From contig NZ_JPON01000001.1 in the NCBI RefSeq assembly GCF_000733935.1, positions 4,104,623 to 4,168,622 on the forward strand: a stretch of DNA of 64,000 nucleotides. Reading direction: 5' to 3'. This stretch comes from Methylomarinum vadi (GTDB lineage: Bacteria; Pseudomonadota; Gammaproteobacteria; Methylococcales; Methylomonadaceae). Both the position numbers and the translations under genes were made by a program. Under the pieces are notes generated by a model, which did not search any database, was not told where the DNA came from, and saw only the letters and a list, made by a program, of their open reading frames with translations. This document shows, piece after piece, positions 37,767 through 48,465 of this stretch; the first letter of the stretch is position 1, and each line of letters starts with the position of its first letter.

Positions 37767-38192
37767 TCAGAATGGTTTCACCGTCGCCAGAATGACGATC
37801 GCAAACAAAAACAGCACCGGGATTTCGTTGATCCAGCGGAAGAAAACATGGGAATTGCGGTTGCGGTCGTGTTTGAAATCCAACAGCCATTTGCCGCAGA
37901 AAAGATGGTAAACGACCAACAGTAGCAATAGCGTCAATTTGGCGTGCAGCCAGCCGCTGCTACCGTATAGGGCCCAGGCGTAATCGAGCAGCATCCAGAC
38001 GCCGAAAATCAGCGTGATAATCATGCCGGGCGTCATGATGCCGAAATAAAGCTTGCGTTCCATAACCTTGAAGCGTTCCTGGCTGATCGCGTCCTCGCTC
38101 ATCGCATGATATACGAACAGGCGGGGCAGATAGAACAGGCCGGCGAACCAGGTCACCATGAAAATTAAATGTAATGCTTTTAACCAGAGCAT
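37767..38192 (-). CDS. hemJ: Protoporphyrinogen oxidase HemJ (UPF0093)
   Basis: 141-residue four-helix membrane protein that converts protoporphyrinogen IX to protoporphyrin IX in haem synthesis. Family marks: the N-terminal LWLKALHLIFMVTWFAGLFYLPRL with conserved His, the LYFGIMTPGMI segment, SSGWLHAKLTLLL and the C-terminal RWINEIPVLFLFAIVILA. Length is typical. First gene of a three-gene operon. Confidence 0.93.
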   Translation of the reverse strand: MLWLKALHLIFMVTWFAGLFYLPRLFVYHAMSEDAISQERFKVMERKLYFGIMTPGMIITLIFGVWMLLDYAWALYGSSGWLHAKLTLLLLLVVYHLFCGKWLLDFKHDRNRNSHVFFRWINEIPVLFLFAIVILATVKPF

Positions 38193-38317
38193 CGGTTGTC
38201 CTTCGTTTTTGCATGATGATGAATTATGACATGTTATTTTCTTCAGAGCCGATAGATTCCTTAAAGTCCTTGCAGAGCTAGAACATGCATTCTGGTGATT
38301 CTATCTCGCTTTTCTAA

Positions 38318-39409
38318 TTAAAAGCTAAATTGCATTCCTAAGTTGGCGCCTAGTGATTCCCAGTTCACTTCATTAAGTTTTGTTTCCAGAATTCTTCCAT
38401 CCGAAAAATAAGTGGTATCAAATCCTTTGTTATCGGCTTTCCAGTTTTTGTAATCAACCGACAAGGTTAAATGCAGGTTATCATTGAGCCGAATTAAACT
38501 GCCCCACGATAGATCTAAACCTGCGCCTTTGGCTTCATGACTAAAACTTTCCGGATGAGCAAATTCCTCTCTCAAATTCCAGTTGGCCGTGCCTTCGTAA
38601 AAGGCGTAATGATATTGAAAGGAGGTAGTAAAGCTGACTCGGTCCACGATGCTTAATTCACTATCGAAACCAGCCCAAGGACCATACCAAGTAGCATCAT
38701 AACTGCTGTTCAGCCCGCCAAAATTGTACTTTAACGGAATAGTTTGTTTGCCGTTTCTTATTTTCAGATTCTGCTCGTGATAGGAGAATCCCAACATGGG
38801 AGTGAAACTCAGGACTGGTTTTTTGAAACGGCGTGAGGATGGAATCATATTGAATCGGTAACCTAAACCAATGGAAGCATCAATTGTGTCTCCTTCGTCG
38901 GCATTGTTATTGGAACGGGAGAATTCCTGGGTTCTATTGTCACCCCAATAGTCTGAATCCTGATTATCGCCATTAAAAATGCGGCCATAGGTAAATTTTC
39001 CATCCAAGACTATATTGGCTGGTAAATACATCGTTGCACCCAGACCGAATGTTACGATTTCAAGGTCATCCCAGCTTAATTCCGAGAGAATATTGGGAGT
39101 TCCAATCGGAGAAGCAATATTCCAATCTAATTCATCCTGGCGATAGCCGCTGTTAATATAAAACTCCATCAGAACATCTTGTTCAGTGATCTCATCCGCT
39201 AGGCTATCGTTAGGGTTTTCCATAGCTGCTTGATCTTCTTCCCGGTAAATCACCATATGTAGGGCAGGGCCCTCGTCGGCCGTTTCTGCACCGGGATCAA
39301 AAAACTCAATATTGAGGTTGTCTGAGTTAAACGCTCGATTGTTGGCGAATCCAATTCCTTGCACGGCAAGAAGCAAACAACCGACGGAAAATAAAACCTT
39401 GTTTTGCAT
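38318..39409 (-). CDS. Outer-membrane beta-barrel protein of the pilus-like locus
   Basis: 363-residue exported protein; signal peptide MQNKVLFSVGCLLLAVQGIGFA. The body is a run of alternating amphipathic strands rich in aromatic residues and Gly/Asn, ending in a C-terminal Phe (LGMQFSF), the outer-membrane insertion signal. Several strands end in Y/W (AGFDSELSIVDRVSFTTSFQYHYAF). It resembles omptin-sized barrels in length, but I see no catalytic residues and do not recognise the family. The ATG at 39409 overlaps the secretin stop (TAATG), so it belongs to the pilus-like operon and may be a channel, anchor or substrate of that machine. Confidence 0.8.
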   Translation of the reverse strand: MQNKVLFSVGCLLLAVQGIGFANNRAFNSDNLNIEFFDPGAETADEGPALHMVIYREEDQAAMENPNDSLADEITEQDVLMEFYINSGYRQDELDWNIASPIGTPNILSELSWDDLEIVTFGLGATMYLPANIVLDGKFTYGRIFNGDNQDSDYWGDNRTQEFSRSNNNADEGDTIDASIGLGYRFNMIPSSRRFKKPVLSFTPMLGFSYHEQNLKIRNGKQTIPLKYNFGGLNSSYDATWYGPWAGFDSELSIVDRVSFTTSFQYHYAFYEGTANWNLREEFAHPESFSHEAKGAGLDLSWGSLIRLNDNLHLTLSVDYKNWKADNKGFDTTYFSDGRILETKLNEVNWESLGANLGMQFSF

Positions 39410-41739
39410 TATTGACCAGCCTTGTCGATGATGTCCCAAAAAGGTTGTGCGGAAACCAGATACAAATAGGTCGAATCGCCGAATTGCCTGTCCGGTGCCA
39501 GTGTGGTGTCCTCGATCGTCGAAGCCAACCAGCGGCCGTTCAGTTTGCGGTGATCGACCTTAACCGGCGAAGAGGAAATGTTATGTACTTCCAATGCCGT
39601 AACATGCACGCCGCCTTTTTTCCAACTGGCAACCGGAACGGCACGCAGGCTACCGTTGTTTATTTTTAACAAGTCGACATCGTTTTTCCGCGCCAATTCC
39701 GTGGGGCGGATACCGGATACTTGTTCCCGTTCGTGGGCGGGTAATCTGACAGCCTTGGAGGCGTATTTTGTCAGCTCGATATAGGTTTGCTGTGCGGCAT
39801 TTTTTCGTTTGTCAGCTTTTCGTTGTTTTTTCCGTTCCTGTTCCGGACTGTTCCAGCGATGACTGTCCTGTTTGTCCTGAAAACGATATTCCTTATAAGG
39901 CTGTTCCAGCTTGTAGTCTTTGTGTACCCCGCCGTCGTTGGAATAAATATCGAGATTGTCTTGGTTCTTGGTATAGGGATGCACACTGTTGCGGTCCAGA
40001 AAATCCTTACTGAATTTAAAATCCTTTTCGCCATTGCTCATGATATGCGGCTGGATGATGATGATTAGTTCCTCGCGTTTGCGTTCCCTCAGTTCGTCGG
40101 TAAATAGCATGCCAAGCACTGGGATATCTCCGAGTACCGGCACTTTTTTCTCGGCGTCACTGGCCCTTTCGGTGATCAGGCCGCCGATCGCCACCGGCAT
40201 GTTGTTTTGAATGACGATATTGCCGGCAAAGCTTTTGCGCGAAACGACATCGACCGGTACATTTTGTATGGTTCCGGACCCCGTATCGACGGGAATTTCG
40301 GATTGAACTGGACTGATCGCCGATTGGTCAATCAGCAGGTTCAGGTTGACGCTGTTGTCTTTACTGATGCTCGGCGTCATGATCAAAGTCGTACCGATCT
40401 GCTGGCGTTCCACCACGGGGTCATTACGTATTTGATTGACGACTGTACCGGATCCCGTTGCGGTCGTATTGCTGGTGGAAACGTTGAAATCGACGGTGAT
40501 GGGCCGTTCTTCGGCCAACGTAATCCGGCTTACTTCCTGATTGGCGGTCGATACCACCGGGGTTGCCAGTTCGGTGATGCGACCTTCATCCTCTAATAAT
40601 TTGAGACGAGCCGTAAGATTTTTCGAGAGATAACCCGCTACAATCGATGGATCCCCCAATGCACCCCGTACAAGATCGGTGGCATTATTTGCTATTGACG
40701 TGAAATTAGGATCGCTACTTTCGGTGATGTTGATATTGTCGTCACCGATAGAAAACTCGAACGTGGAGCTATAGTCATCGTTCAAGGCAACGCTTAGAAT
40801 TTTTACTTCCAGTAAAACCGTAATCGGCGGCTTGTCCAAGTTACCGATCAATTTTTCGATTTCTCTGATCGCCATCGGATCGCGCGTTCGTACCAGAATA
40901 TTGTTTTGGTTTTTCAGCAAGGTCAGGAAGATCGGCGCGTCTTCCTGGATATGTTGACTAATTTGGCCGGTACTTGCCTGAATATTGCCGGAAATGACGT
41001 CCTGTAGGTTTTTTTGCAATTCCTCGTTGCTGAGCAGCGAAAGAACATTGCCTCGGTTATTCGCTTGAAAGTTGCCGCGGCCGGAACGGTTGCCGCGATT
41101 GTTCCGGTTATTGTTGTTTTGGTTATTGTTGTTTTGGTTGTTAAAGTTGCTGTTGTTATTCAAATTATTGTTGCCGCCGCCGTTGTTGGTGCCGGTATCG
41201 ATAGTGCTTCGGTTGGCGAGCAGATCGAAACGGCGGAAACGGTTTTGCAGATCCTGATAGATTTCATCCTGCTCCTGACCTAATGCCATCTGCACCCGTT
41301 CCGGATACAGGTTTTGAACGGCATAGGCGATCGACAGCACGTTCTGATAACGGGCGGTGAAGACCTTGACATGTTCGCGGTTAGCCTCGACGTTGCCGAG
41401 GCGAAATTCCTCCGCCGTGTACATGCGGTAAATATTCGAATTGGCGTCCTTGCGATACCAGAGATTATAGGTCTTGGCCAGGGTTTCCAACACATCTTCA
41501 GGGGTGACCTTGTTCAGAAACATCGTCACCCTGACGTCGGCGGCTTTTTTCGAGGTAATCACATTCAACCGGTATTGGTCGGATAAAAGTCGCAAGGCTT
41601 CCGCCATTGGTATGTCATGGAACTCGATGCGTTCGATAATAGGGGGATTGTTTTTTGCGGCCGGCCAGGCGGTAGCCGGGGTCATTAAAGTCACGGCGAT
41701 AAACGCGCCACAAATGCTGCTTTTGAAAAAGCGGTTCAT
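39409..41739 (-). CDS. Secretin of MSHA/type II type with C-terminal DUF3438-like extension
   Basis: 776-residue outer-membrane secretin. Signal peptide about 1-27; an N0/STN domain (33-110, IERIEFHDIPMAEALRLLSDQY); an N1-like domain; an Asn-rich low-complexity linker (184-230) coded by AAC/AAT runs; another N-domain (about 240-310); then the secretin core (about 310-568) with the signature VPVLGDIPVLGMLF at 533-546. The core is followed by about 200 residues: a charged linker, then 652-768 (IELTKYASKAVRL, GGVHVTALEVHN, GRWLASTIEDTTL, YLYLVSAQPF), which recalls DUF3438/TIGR03749 proteins of integrating conjugative elements. In MSHA systems MshL lacks such a tail. Operon with the barrel protein (overlap 1 bp). 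Confidence 0.9.
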   Translation of the reverse strand: MNRFFKSSICGAFIAVTLMTPATAWPAAKNNPPIIERIEFHDIPMAEALRLLSDQYRLNVITSKKAADVRVTMFLNKVTPEDVLETLAKTYNLWYRKDANSNIYRMYTAEEFRLGNVEANREHVKVFTARYQNVLSIAYAVQNLYPERVQMALGQEQDEIYQDLQNRFRRFDLLANRSTIDTGTNNGGGNNNLNNNSNFNNQNNNNQNNNNRNNRGNRSGRGNFQANNRGNVLSLLSNEELQKNLQDVISGNIQASTGQISQHIQEDAPIFLTLLKNQNNILVRTRDPMAIREIEKLIGNLDKPPITVLLEVKILSVALNDDYSSTFEFSIGDDNINITESSDPNFTSIANNATDLVRGALGDPSIVAGYLSKNLTARLKLLEDEGRITELATPVVSTANQEVSRITLAEERPITVDFNVSTSNTTATGSGTVVNQIRNDPVVERQQIGTTLIMTPSISKDNSVNLNLLIDQSAISPVQSEIPVDTGSGTIQNVPVDVVSRKSFAGNIVIQNNMPVAIGGLITERASDAEKKVPVLGDIPVLGMLFTDELRERKREELIIIIQPHIMSNGEKDFKFSKDFLDRNSVHPYTKNQDNLDIYSNDGGVHKDYKLEQPYKEYRFQDKQDSHRWNSPEQERKKQRKADKRKNAAQQTYIELTKYASKAVRLPAHEREQVSGIRPTELARKNDVDLLKINNGSLRAVPVASWKKGGVHVTALEVHNISSSPVKVDHRKLNGRWLASTIEDTTLAPDRQFGDSTYLYLVSAQPFWDIIDKAGQ

Positions 41740-41760
41740 AAATATTCCTGAAATACCTAT

Positions 41761-42324
41761 TTAGCGTAGAATCAACGTTTCATTCAGAGGAAAAATCCGG
41801 ATGCGTACGGTATGCATGTCGATGCTTTCCACCGCTATTTCATAGATTGCGTTATCCTGCATAAAAGAAAAGTTACCGCCGGGTTTAACAAAATAGAGTT
41901 TTTTGTTAATGCTCAATAATGCCGAGGAGTTTTTGCCGTCCTCGCTGAAGGTTTTTGCCGCCAGTGTGATTTCGGGCAATTTAAATTCGGTGTCGCCGCT
42001 GCCGCCGCGCCGGGCCGATAAGCGTTTTAATGCTTCGCTAAAGCTCCCGGTCATTTGCGTGGGATCTTTAATGGCGCCGCTATCCGGCGTCAGCGACGGC
42101 GCCTGTTCGGTTTTGGGGGCAGGCCTGCCTGAAGTACTTTTGAAAGCGTCTTTAAGCTTATCCACGATGACGGTCGGGTCGCGCTGCATTTCGGTGGTCT
42201 GGTTAATCTTTTCCACCGTCATCTGCGAGTGCTTGCTGTAAATGGAATTTCGCGTTGTCGAATGATCGGCAACAACCGGCAGCGCAAGGCTTGGCAATAA
42301 TAATATAAGTAGGCTGCGCATCAT
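41761..42324 (-). CDS. PilP/MshK/GspC-like pilus assembly protein
   Basis: 187-residue exported protein: signal peptide about 1-19 (LLILLLPSLALPVVA), a disordered Ser/Thr/Pro-rich middle, and a C-terminal beta domain (EITLAAKTF, SALLSINKKLYFVKPGGNF, YEIAVESIDMHTVRIRIFP, LNETLIL) that fits the homology-region fold of GspC and PilP: a small barrel that touches the secretin. The ATG overlaps the GspF-like stop (4 bp) and the secretin follows 21 bp later. The fit is by position and pattern, not by strong sequence identity. Confidence 0.65.
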   Translation of the reverse strand: MMRSLLILLLPSLALPVVADHSTTRNSIYSKHSQMTVEKINQTTEMQRDPTVIVDKLKDAFKSTSGRPAPKTEQAPSLTPDSGAIKDPTQMTGSFSEALKRLSARRGGSGDTEFKLPEITLAAKTFSEDGKNSSALLSINKKLYFVKPGGNFSFMQDNAIYEIAVESIDMHTVRIRIFPLNETLILR

Positions 42325-43541
42325 GAAGGACTCCCCCCGGCAGCGGAAAACATCGCGACCAGAAACGCGGCATATACGAAGCCGACGATGCCTCCGACGA
42401 AAATAGTCATCAGCGGTGCGATCATCCCGGTCAATTTAGCTATCGCCTGTTGCAATAGCTCGTCATGATAGTCGGTCATTTCGATTAAAATCTCATCCAG
42501 AGTTCCAGAACTTTCACCGACCCGGACCATTTGCAGCAGCAAAGGCATATAGCCGCTATCGGTTTCCAAGGGCTCGGTTAACGACGAGCCCTGCATGACC
42601 CGGTTGCGTGCAATATGGACCTTGCTGGCCATAAAACGATTGCCGTGCAACTTTTCCATTGTTTCCAGTGCTTCGACGATCACCACGCCGCTGCGCAGTA
42701 GTAGCCCCATCGCGCGAGCGAACAGCACGGTGCCGGAAAGTTTGAATACATAGCCAAATATTGGCAGCTTCAAGGCGATGCGGTCCATCCACCAGCGGGT
42801 TCTGGGGACATGATATAACGCAATAAGAGTAAATAGGGTGGAGCCAATAAAGACCCCCACAAAGATGCCGTTGGCCAGAAACCAGTCCGACAGATCAATC
42901 AATGCTTGCGTAATCGGCGGCATCGGTTTGCCCATGATTTGCAGTAGTTTTTTGATTTCGGGAATGATGTTGGTCAACATGAAGACGACCAGGCCGATCG
43001 CGAACAACAGAGTGAAGGCGGGATAGCGCAATGCCGAGACGATTTGTTTTTTCAGCTTGCGGCTGGCTTTCATTTCCTCTGCGGCCTGGTCCATGACGAT
43101 GTTCAGATGGCCCGTCTGTTCCCCAACCCGAACCAGCTGGATCGTGAAATTGCTGAAAATCTTGTGCTGCGACAAGGCATCGGTAAACGAACTGCCCTGC
43201 TGAATCCGCTTGGCAAGATCCACCCAGGTGCCGCGGGCGCCGATGCGACAATGACGGGCGGTCATGTTCAACGCATCGAGCAGACTGATGCCGCTGCGCA
43301 GCATCACAGCCATCTGATGGAATTCGTGCTCGATGTCATCCGGACGAATGGACCGGTAATCCAGCGGATTCCAGCTGAAGGAGGCGGAACTTTCTTGTTT
43401 GTTCTTGACCTCGGCGATCTTGAGCGGAAGCAGGCCCTGGCTCCGCAAGTTGGCGATGGCCGCCTCGCGAGACGGGCTTTCGATCGAGTCGTTCCGTTGT
43501 ACGCCGCTGCGGTCGCGGGCCGAATAACTGAAAACAGGCAT
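42321..43541 (-). CDS. GspF/PilC/MshG-type inner-membrane platform protein
   Basis: 406-residue T2SS F-family protein. MPVFSYSARDRSGVQ at the start is typical, so I take the ATG at 43541 rather than the longer frame to 43577. Two F-domains are clear: first with FHQMAVMLRSGISLLDALNM and a helix pair (FTLLFAIGLVVFMLTNIIPEI), second with LFARAMGLLLRSGVVIVEALE and the C-terminal helix IAPLMTIFVGGIVGFVYAAFLVAMF. It forms the rotor platform that couples to the ATPase. In this operon the gspE-like gene lies upstream, separated by the inserted GxxExxY gene and IS copy 3. Confidence 0.93.
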   Translation of the reverse strand: MPVFSYSARDRSGVQRNDSIESPSREAAIANLRSQGLLPLKIAEVKNKQESSASFSWNPLDYRSIRPDDIEHEFHQMAVMLRSGISLLDALNMTARHCRIGARGTWVDLAKRIQQGSSFTDALSQHKIFSNFTIQLVRVGEQTGHLNIVMDQAAEEMKASRKLKKQIVSALRYPAFTLLFAIGLVVFMLTNIIPEIKKLLQIMGKPMPPITQALIDLSDWFLANGIFVGVFIGSTLFTLIALYHVPRTRWWMDRIALKLPIFGYVFKLSGTVLFARAMGLLLRSGVVIVEALETMEKLHGNRFMASKVHIARNRVMQGSSLTEPLETDSGYMPLLLQMVRVGESSGTLDEILIEMTDYHDELLQQAIAKLTGMIAPLMTIFVGGIVGFVYAAFLVAMFSAAGGSPS

Positions 43542-43606
43542 GGTTAAAAAATGATATCGACAGAGATTAAGAGACACAGAGTTTTACGATTGCACCTGCT
43601 TCGCAA

Positions 43607-43984
43607 TTAATAATCATTCACTAGGCGTTTGATTCCTTTGTGTAACAGAGGGACGCTGAAGTTAATTAACAAGCCGACCTTGCATCCGGTCAGCCTGAGA
43701 CGGGTGAGTAACTGGGCGTCATGGACCGGCATCAGTCTTTCCACCGCTTTCAGCTCGATCACGATTTTATTTTCCACCACCATATCGATCTTGAAGTTAT
43801 CCTTGAGCGTATGATTCTTATATTGAATCGGTAATGACAGTTGGCGTTGAAAATTCAGATATTTCTCGCCGAGTTCAATGGCTAGGCACTCTTCATAGAT
43901 GGATTCGAGCAGGCCGGGCCCCAGTGTTTTATGAACGTCGATCGCCGAGCCGATGATCTGTTCTGTTATCCGGTTTTCGTTCAT
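43607..43984 (-). CDS. GxxExxY protein
   Basis: 125-residue protein of the GxxExxY family: TEQIIGSAIDVHKTLGPGLLESIYEECL gives the name motif, followed by a PD-(D/E)XK-like core (FKIDMVVENKIVIELKAVERL). Such proteins are common, often scattered in mobile or accessory DNA, with no established function; the fold suggests a nuclease. I choose MNENRITEQ (43984) as start over a longer frame. It interrupts a pilus-assembly operon, so it is probably a late arrival. Confidence 0.85.
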   Translation of the reverse strand: MNENRITEQIIGSAIDVHKTLGPGLLESIYEECLAIELGEKYLNFQRQLSLPIQYKNHTLKDNFKIDMVVENKIVIELKAVERLMPVHDAQLLTRLRLTGCKVGLLINFSVPLLHKGIKRLVNDY

Positions 43985-44082
43985 TGTTGCTTTTTGTTGT
44001 CTCACAATAGAGCCGCCGAGAAATGTTTGTCTTGGAAACTTTGTGCCTTTGTGGCAGCGCGGTTCATCATTCCGTGGTTTTA

Positions 44083-44671
44083 ATTATCCATCATAAGGTT
44101 TAAACCACCGGCTTTAGCCGGTCAGCTTTAGCTGCGATAATTTGCCCAAGGAGGTGGCGATGGACTATAGATACGGCAGCCATACGGTTTACCAAATTGA
44201 GTATCATTTTGTTTGGGTTACGAAGTATCGTTATAAAGTGCTGAAGGATGAAATAGCCGAACGAGTGAGAGACTTGGTGCGGCAGACATGCGAAGCCTTT
44301 GAGATACGGATTATCAAAGGTGTCGTGAGCAAAGATCATGTGCACATTTTGGTGAGTGCGCCGCCGACTATGGCCCCAAGCGAAATCATGAGGCGAATCA
44401 AGGGACGAACTTCGAGCTATCTGTTCGAAGAGTTCCCGCACTTGAAAAAGCGATATTGGGGTCGACATTTTTGAGCCCGCGGTTATTTTTGCGCCACAGT
44501 GGGGCAAATGACTGATGAGATGATAAAGCAATATTTGGAGCATCACTTTGAACCTAATCCAAACGATAATTTCAAGATGGAGCCCGACTAAGACGCGTCG
44601 TTTAGTCGACGCGTATCCGGACTTTCAGTCCGTTATTGGAACCCACCCGCTTGAGCGGGTGGTTGTTTAGT
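44083..44671 (+). mobile_element. IS200/IS605-family element, copy 3, inside the pilus-like operon
   Basis: Third identical 589-bp copy. Left junction TTA at 44080-44082, right end TTTAGT at 44666-44671. It lies 7 bp after the gspE-like stop codon and is transcribed against the pilus operon. Together with the GxxExxY gene it splits the operon between its ATPase and platform genes. Confidence 0.93.
44160..44474 (+). pseudogene. tnpA: IS200-type TnpA with in-frame TGA (copy 3)
   Basis: Same as the other two copies: ATG after AAGGAGG, HUH motif, TGA at 44472-44474 at the HFWARGYF position, frame open beyond to TAA at 44589-44591 with the catalytic-Tyr helix. Confidence 0.88.
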
Positions 44672-44678
44672 CCATAAA

Positions 44679-46456
<1,778 letters not shown>

Positions 46457-46481
<25 letters not shown>

Positions 46482-47086
46482 TGTTTCAGTCCCACTTCGT
46501 GTTGTTCGTCATCGGGCAGATTGCCCATGGTCAAAAATACCGGTAGCGCCTTGATCTTTTCATCGGCCAGCTGCCGCAGCATGGCGTAGACATCCACGTA
46601 GCGGCCGACAAAACGGATGCGATGAGTCCTGATTTGGTCGTCCATCTTCAATGCGTCGCTCAGCCATTGCCGGACATCCACGATGGATTGCGGCATATGG
46701 GCGAGTTGTTTTCGTTCGTTCGCCGATTCCTCGCTGATGCGCAGGCGGTGCTGATCCAGCAGCAGCGCGATCCGGTCGATCGCCTCATGACTGTCGTTGC
46801 CCCCATAAAGAAATCCGGCTTTTTCCGACAGTCCGTTTTGCACGGCTTCGTCCTTTTGCTTCAGCTTCAACAGCTCGTCCTGCAAGCGGTTTTTTTGATT
46901 TTCCAGTCCCGGCAGGGCGGCGCTGGAAATGCCCCGTTGCATCAGCAGGCGGTAGGCGTCCTCGGCGGTTTTCGCCTGGTCGCTGACGATGCCGCTGATG
47001 AAGACGAAATAGATCACCGAGATCAGCAGTCCCGGCAATATCCGCTTCAGCCACAGTTCGCGTTGTTGTTCGGGCGTCATCGTCAT
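46457..47086 (-). CDS. PilO/MshJ/GspM-like inner-membrane assembly protein
   Basis: 209-residue bitopic protein: MTMTPEQQRELWLKRI, one helix (LPGLLISVIYFVFISGIV), a coiled coil (about 50-95, LENQKNRLQDELLKLKQKDEA), then a ferredoxin-like C-terminal domain (KMDDQIRTHRIRFVGRYVDVYAMLRQL, KALPVFLTMGNLP). This is the layout of PilO and MshJ. A much longer frame on the same strand reaches 47698, but its upstream part is antisense-like shadow; the ATG at 47086 overlaps the preceding stop by 4 bp (ATGA). Confidence 0.8.
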
Positions 47087-48465
47087 GACTTCTCGTCCTC
47101 GCCGAAGCCCGGAATGCCCTCGTCGATCAGCCTCAATTCGAACGACCAAGGCCCGTGATCCTCGAATAAATCCATCGCCACTTTGGTCGGCGCCTGCACT
47201 TGCCAATTCAGGTCGGCGAGGTTGGCTTGCAAATGGCTCGCCAATTGATTGGCCAGATGCGGCTTCAAGGTTACCCCCGTGACGACGATGTCGTTGTTGC
47301 GCTGTTCGATCGTTTCCACCACCAGTTCCTGGTCGCGGCCATTGGCCAGTTCCCGCAATAATCGAGCGGGACGGTGCTGCAACGTGGCCAGCGTGTTGGG
47401 GATCAGATCGGCATCGCCGGTCAGTTTTCCCAGTTTCTTTTCCAACGCCGCTTTCTGGTCCCGGCTCTGATTGATCTGTTTGCGCAACGCCTGCATGGAG
47501 CGGTCCGTTTGGCTCAAGGCATCGGCTTCGGCCTGGTAATGACGGCTTTGCTGGATGAACCAACCGGCATGCAGCAGGCACAACAACAGGGCGCCGCCCC
47601 CGGTGCCGGCCATCCAGGCGATATCGGGATTGTAGCGGGACGGCGGCGTGATGAGCGGAATCGGAGGATGTTTGGTCGCAATCAAGGTCTGCGCCCATAA
47701 TCCCAGCCAGGCATTCAGGTCGTGTTCCTCGTTCAGGCGGAATTGCGCGTCGCTGTCGGGCAGCACTTCAAGCTTGTTGTTCAGCAGGGTTTCACGGGGC
47801 GTGTCGGTCCCGGCGTCATCCAGCCATTGCTCCAGTTCCGAGCGCCAATGCGGGTTGTCGAAAGAAAAGACCTGCAGGTTCGAATGATCCTCGGTTTGCC
47901 GCAACACATGCAGCTGATTCGGCCAGGCTTCCAGTCTGAGCCATTCCGGGGCCTCCGGCTTGGCCAATGCCAGCGGCAGGCCGCCGGGGTGGAGCAGGCC
48001 GGCCAGCTTGGTTTTGCATTGCTTGGCCGCCTTAAGTAGATCGTCCAGCGCCAATTGATCGATCTGGGTCAACCAATAATCGCTCATGTCGTCGTCGCTC
48101 CTGACGAAGCGAAAGGCGATACGGCTGTCTTGCGAGGACTGTCCGGTGATGCCTTCCAGCTCGAATTGCAGTGCCTGCGTCAATGTGTTTTCGTCGACTC
48201 CTTGCACTTGCAGGCTCGGTACATTGACCAGATGGGTGGGGAGGCGCAGGAACAACAGCCACAGTTTGCGGCCGAACGGGACGGTTTGATCGCTGATTTT
48301 TTGCAGTGTTTTCGCCAGCCTGGCCGGTTCTTCGCAGCCGCGTTCGATCGTTTCCAGATCGGTCAGCAGAACGCCCTTGCGGTCGGCATCGACGCGGAAA
48401 GTCTTGACTTCGGTAATGAACAGCAGGGTGTGGGCGGCGCGCTTGCCAAAACTGGGGAGCTTCAT
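47083..48465 (-). CDS. MshI/PilM-PilN/GspL-like assembly protein
   Basis: 460-residue protein combining a cytoplasmic actin-like half (about 1-280; FRVDADRKGVLLTDLE, FELEGITGQSSQDSRIAFRFV) with one helix at about 285-305 (GTGGGALLLCLLHAGWFI) and a periplasmic coiled-coil plus ferredoxin-like half (RHYQAEADALSQTDRSMQALRKQ; VVTGVTLKPHLANQLASHLQANL). That matches MshI and fused PilM-PilN or GspL proteins, which link the ATPase to the periplasmic frame. First gene of the machine operon. It starts 490 bp after the pilin stop at 48957, with two hairpins between. Confidence 0.82.
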   Translation of the reverse strand: MKLPSFGKRAAHTLLFITEVKTFRVDADRKGVLLTDLETIERGCEEPARLAKTLQKISDQTVPFGRKLWLLFLRLPTHLVNVPSLQVQGVDENTLTQALQFELEGITGQSSQDSRIAFRFVRSDDDMSDYWLTQIDQLALDDLLKAAKQCKTKLAGLLHPGGLPLALAKPEAPEWLRLEAWPNQLHVLRQTEDHSNLQVFSFDNPHWRSELEQWLDDAGTDTPRETLLNNKLEVLPDSDAQFRLNEEHDLNAWLGLWAQTLIATKHPPIPLITPPSRYNPDIAWMAGTGGGALLLCLLHAGWFIQQSRHYQAEADALSQTDRSMQALRKQINQSRDQKAALEKKLGKLTGDADLIPNTLATLQHRPARLLRELANGRDQELVVETIEQRNNDIVVTGVTLKPHLANQLASHLQANLADLNWQVQAPTKVAMDLFEDHGPWSFELRLIDEGIPGFGEDEKS

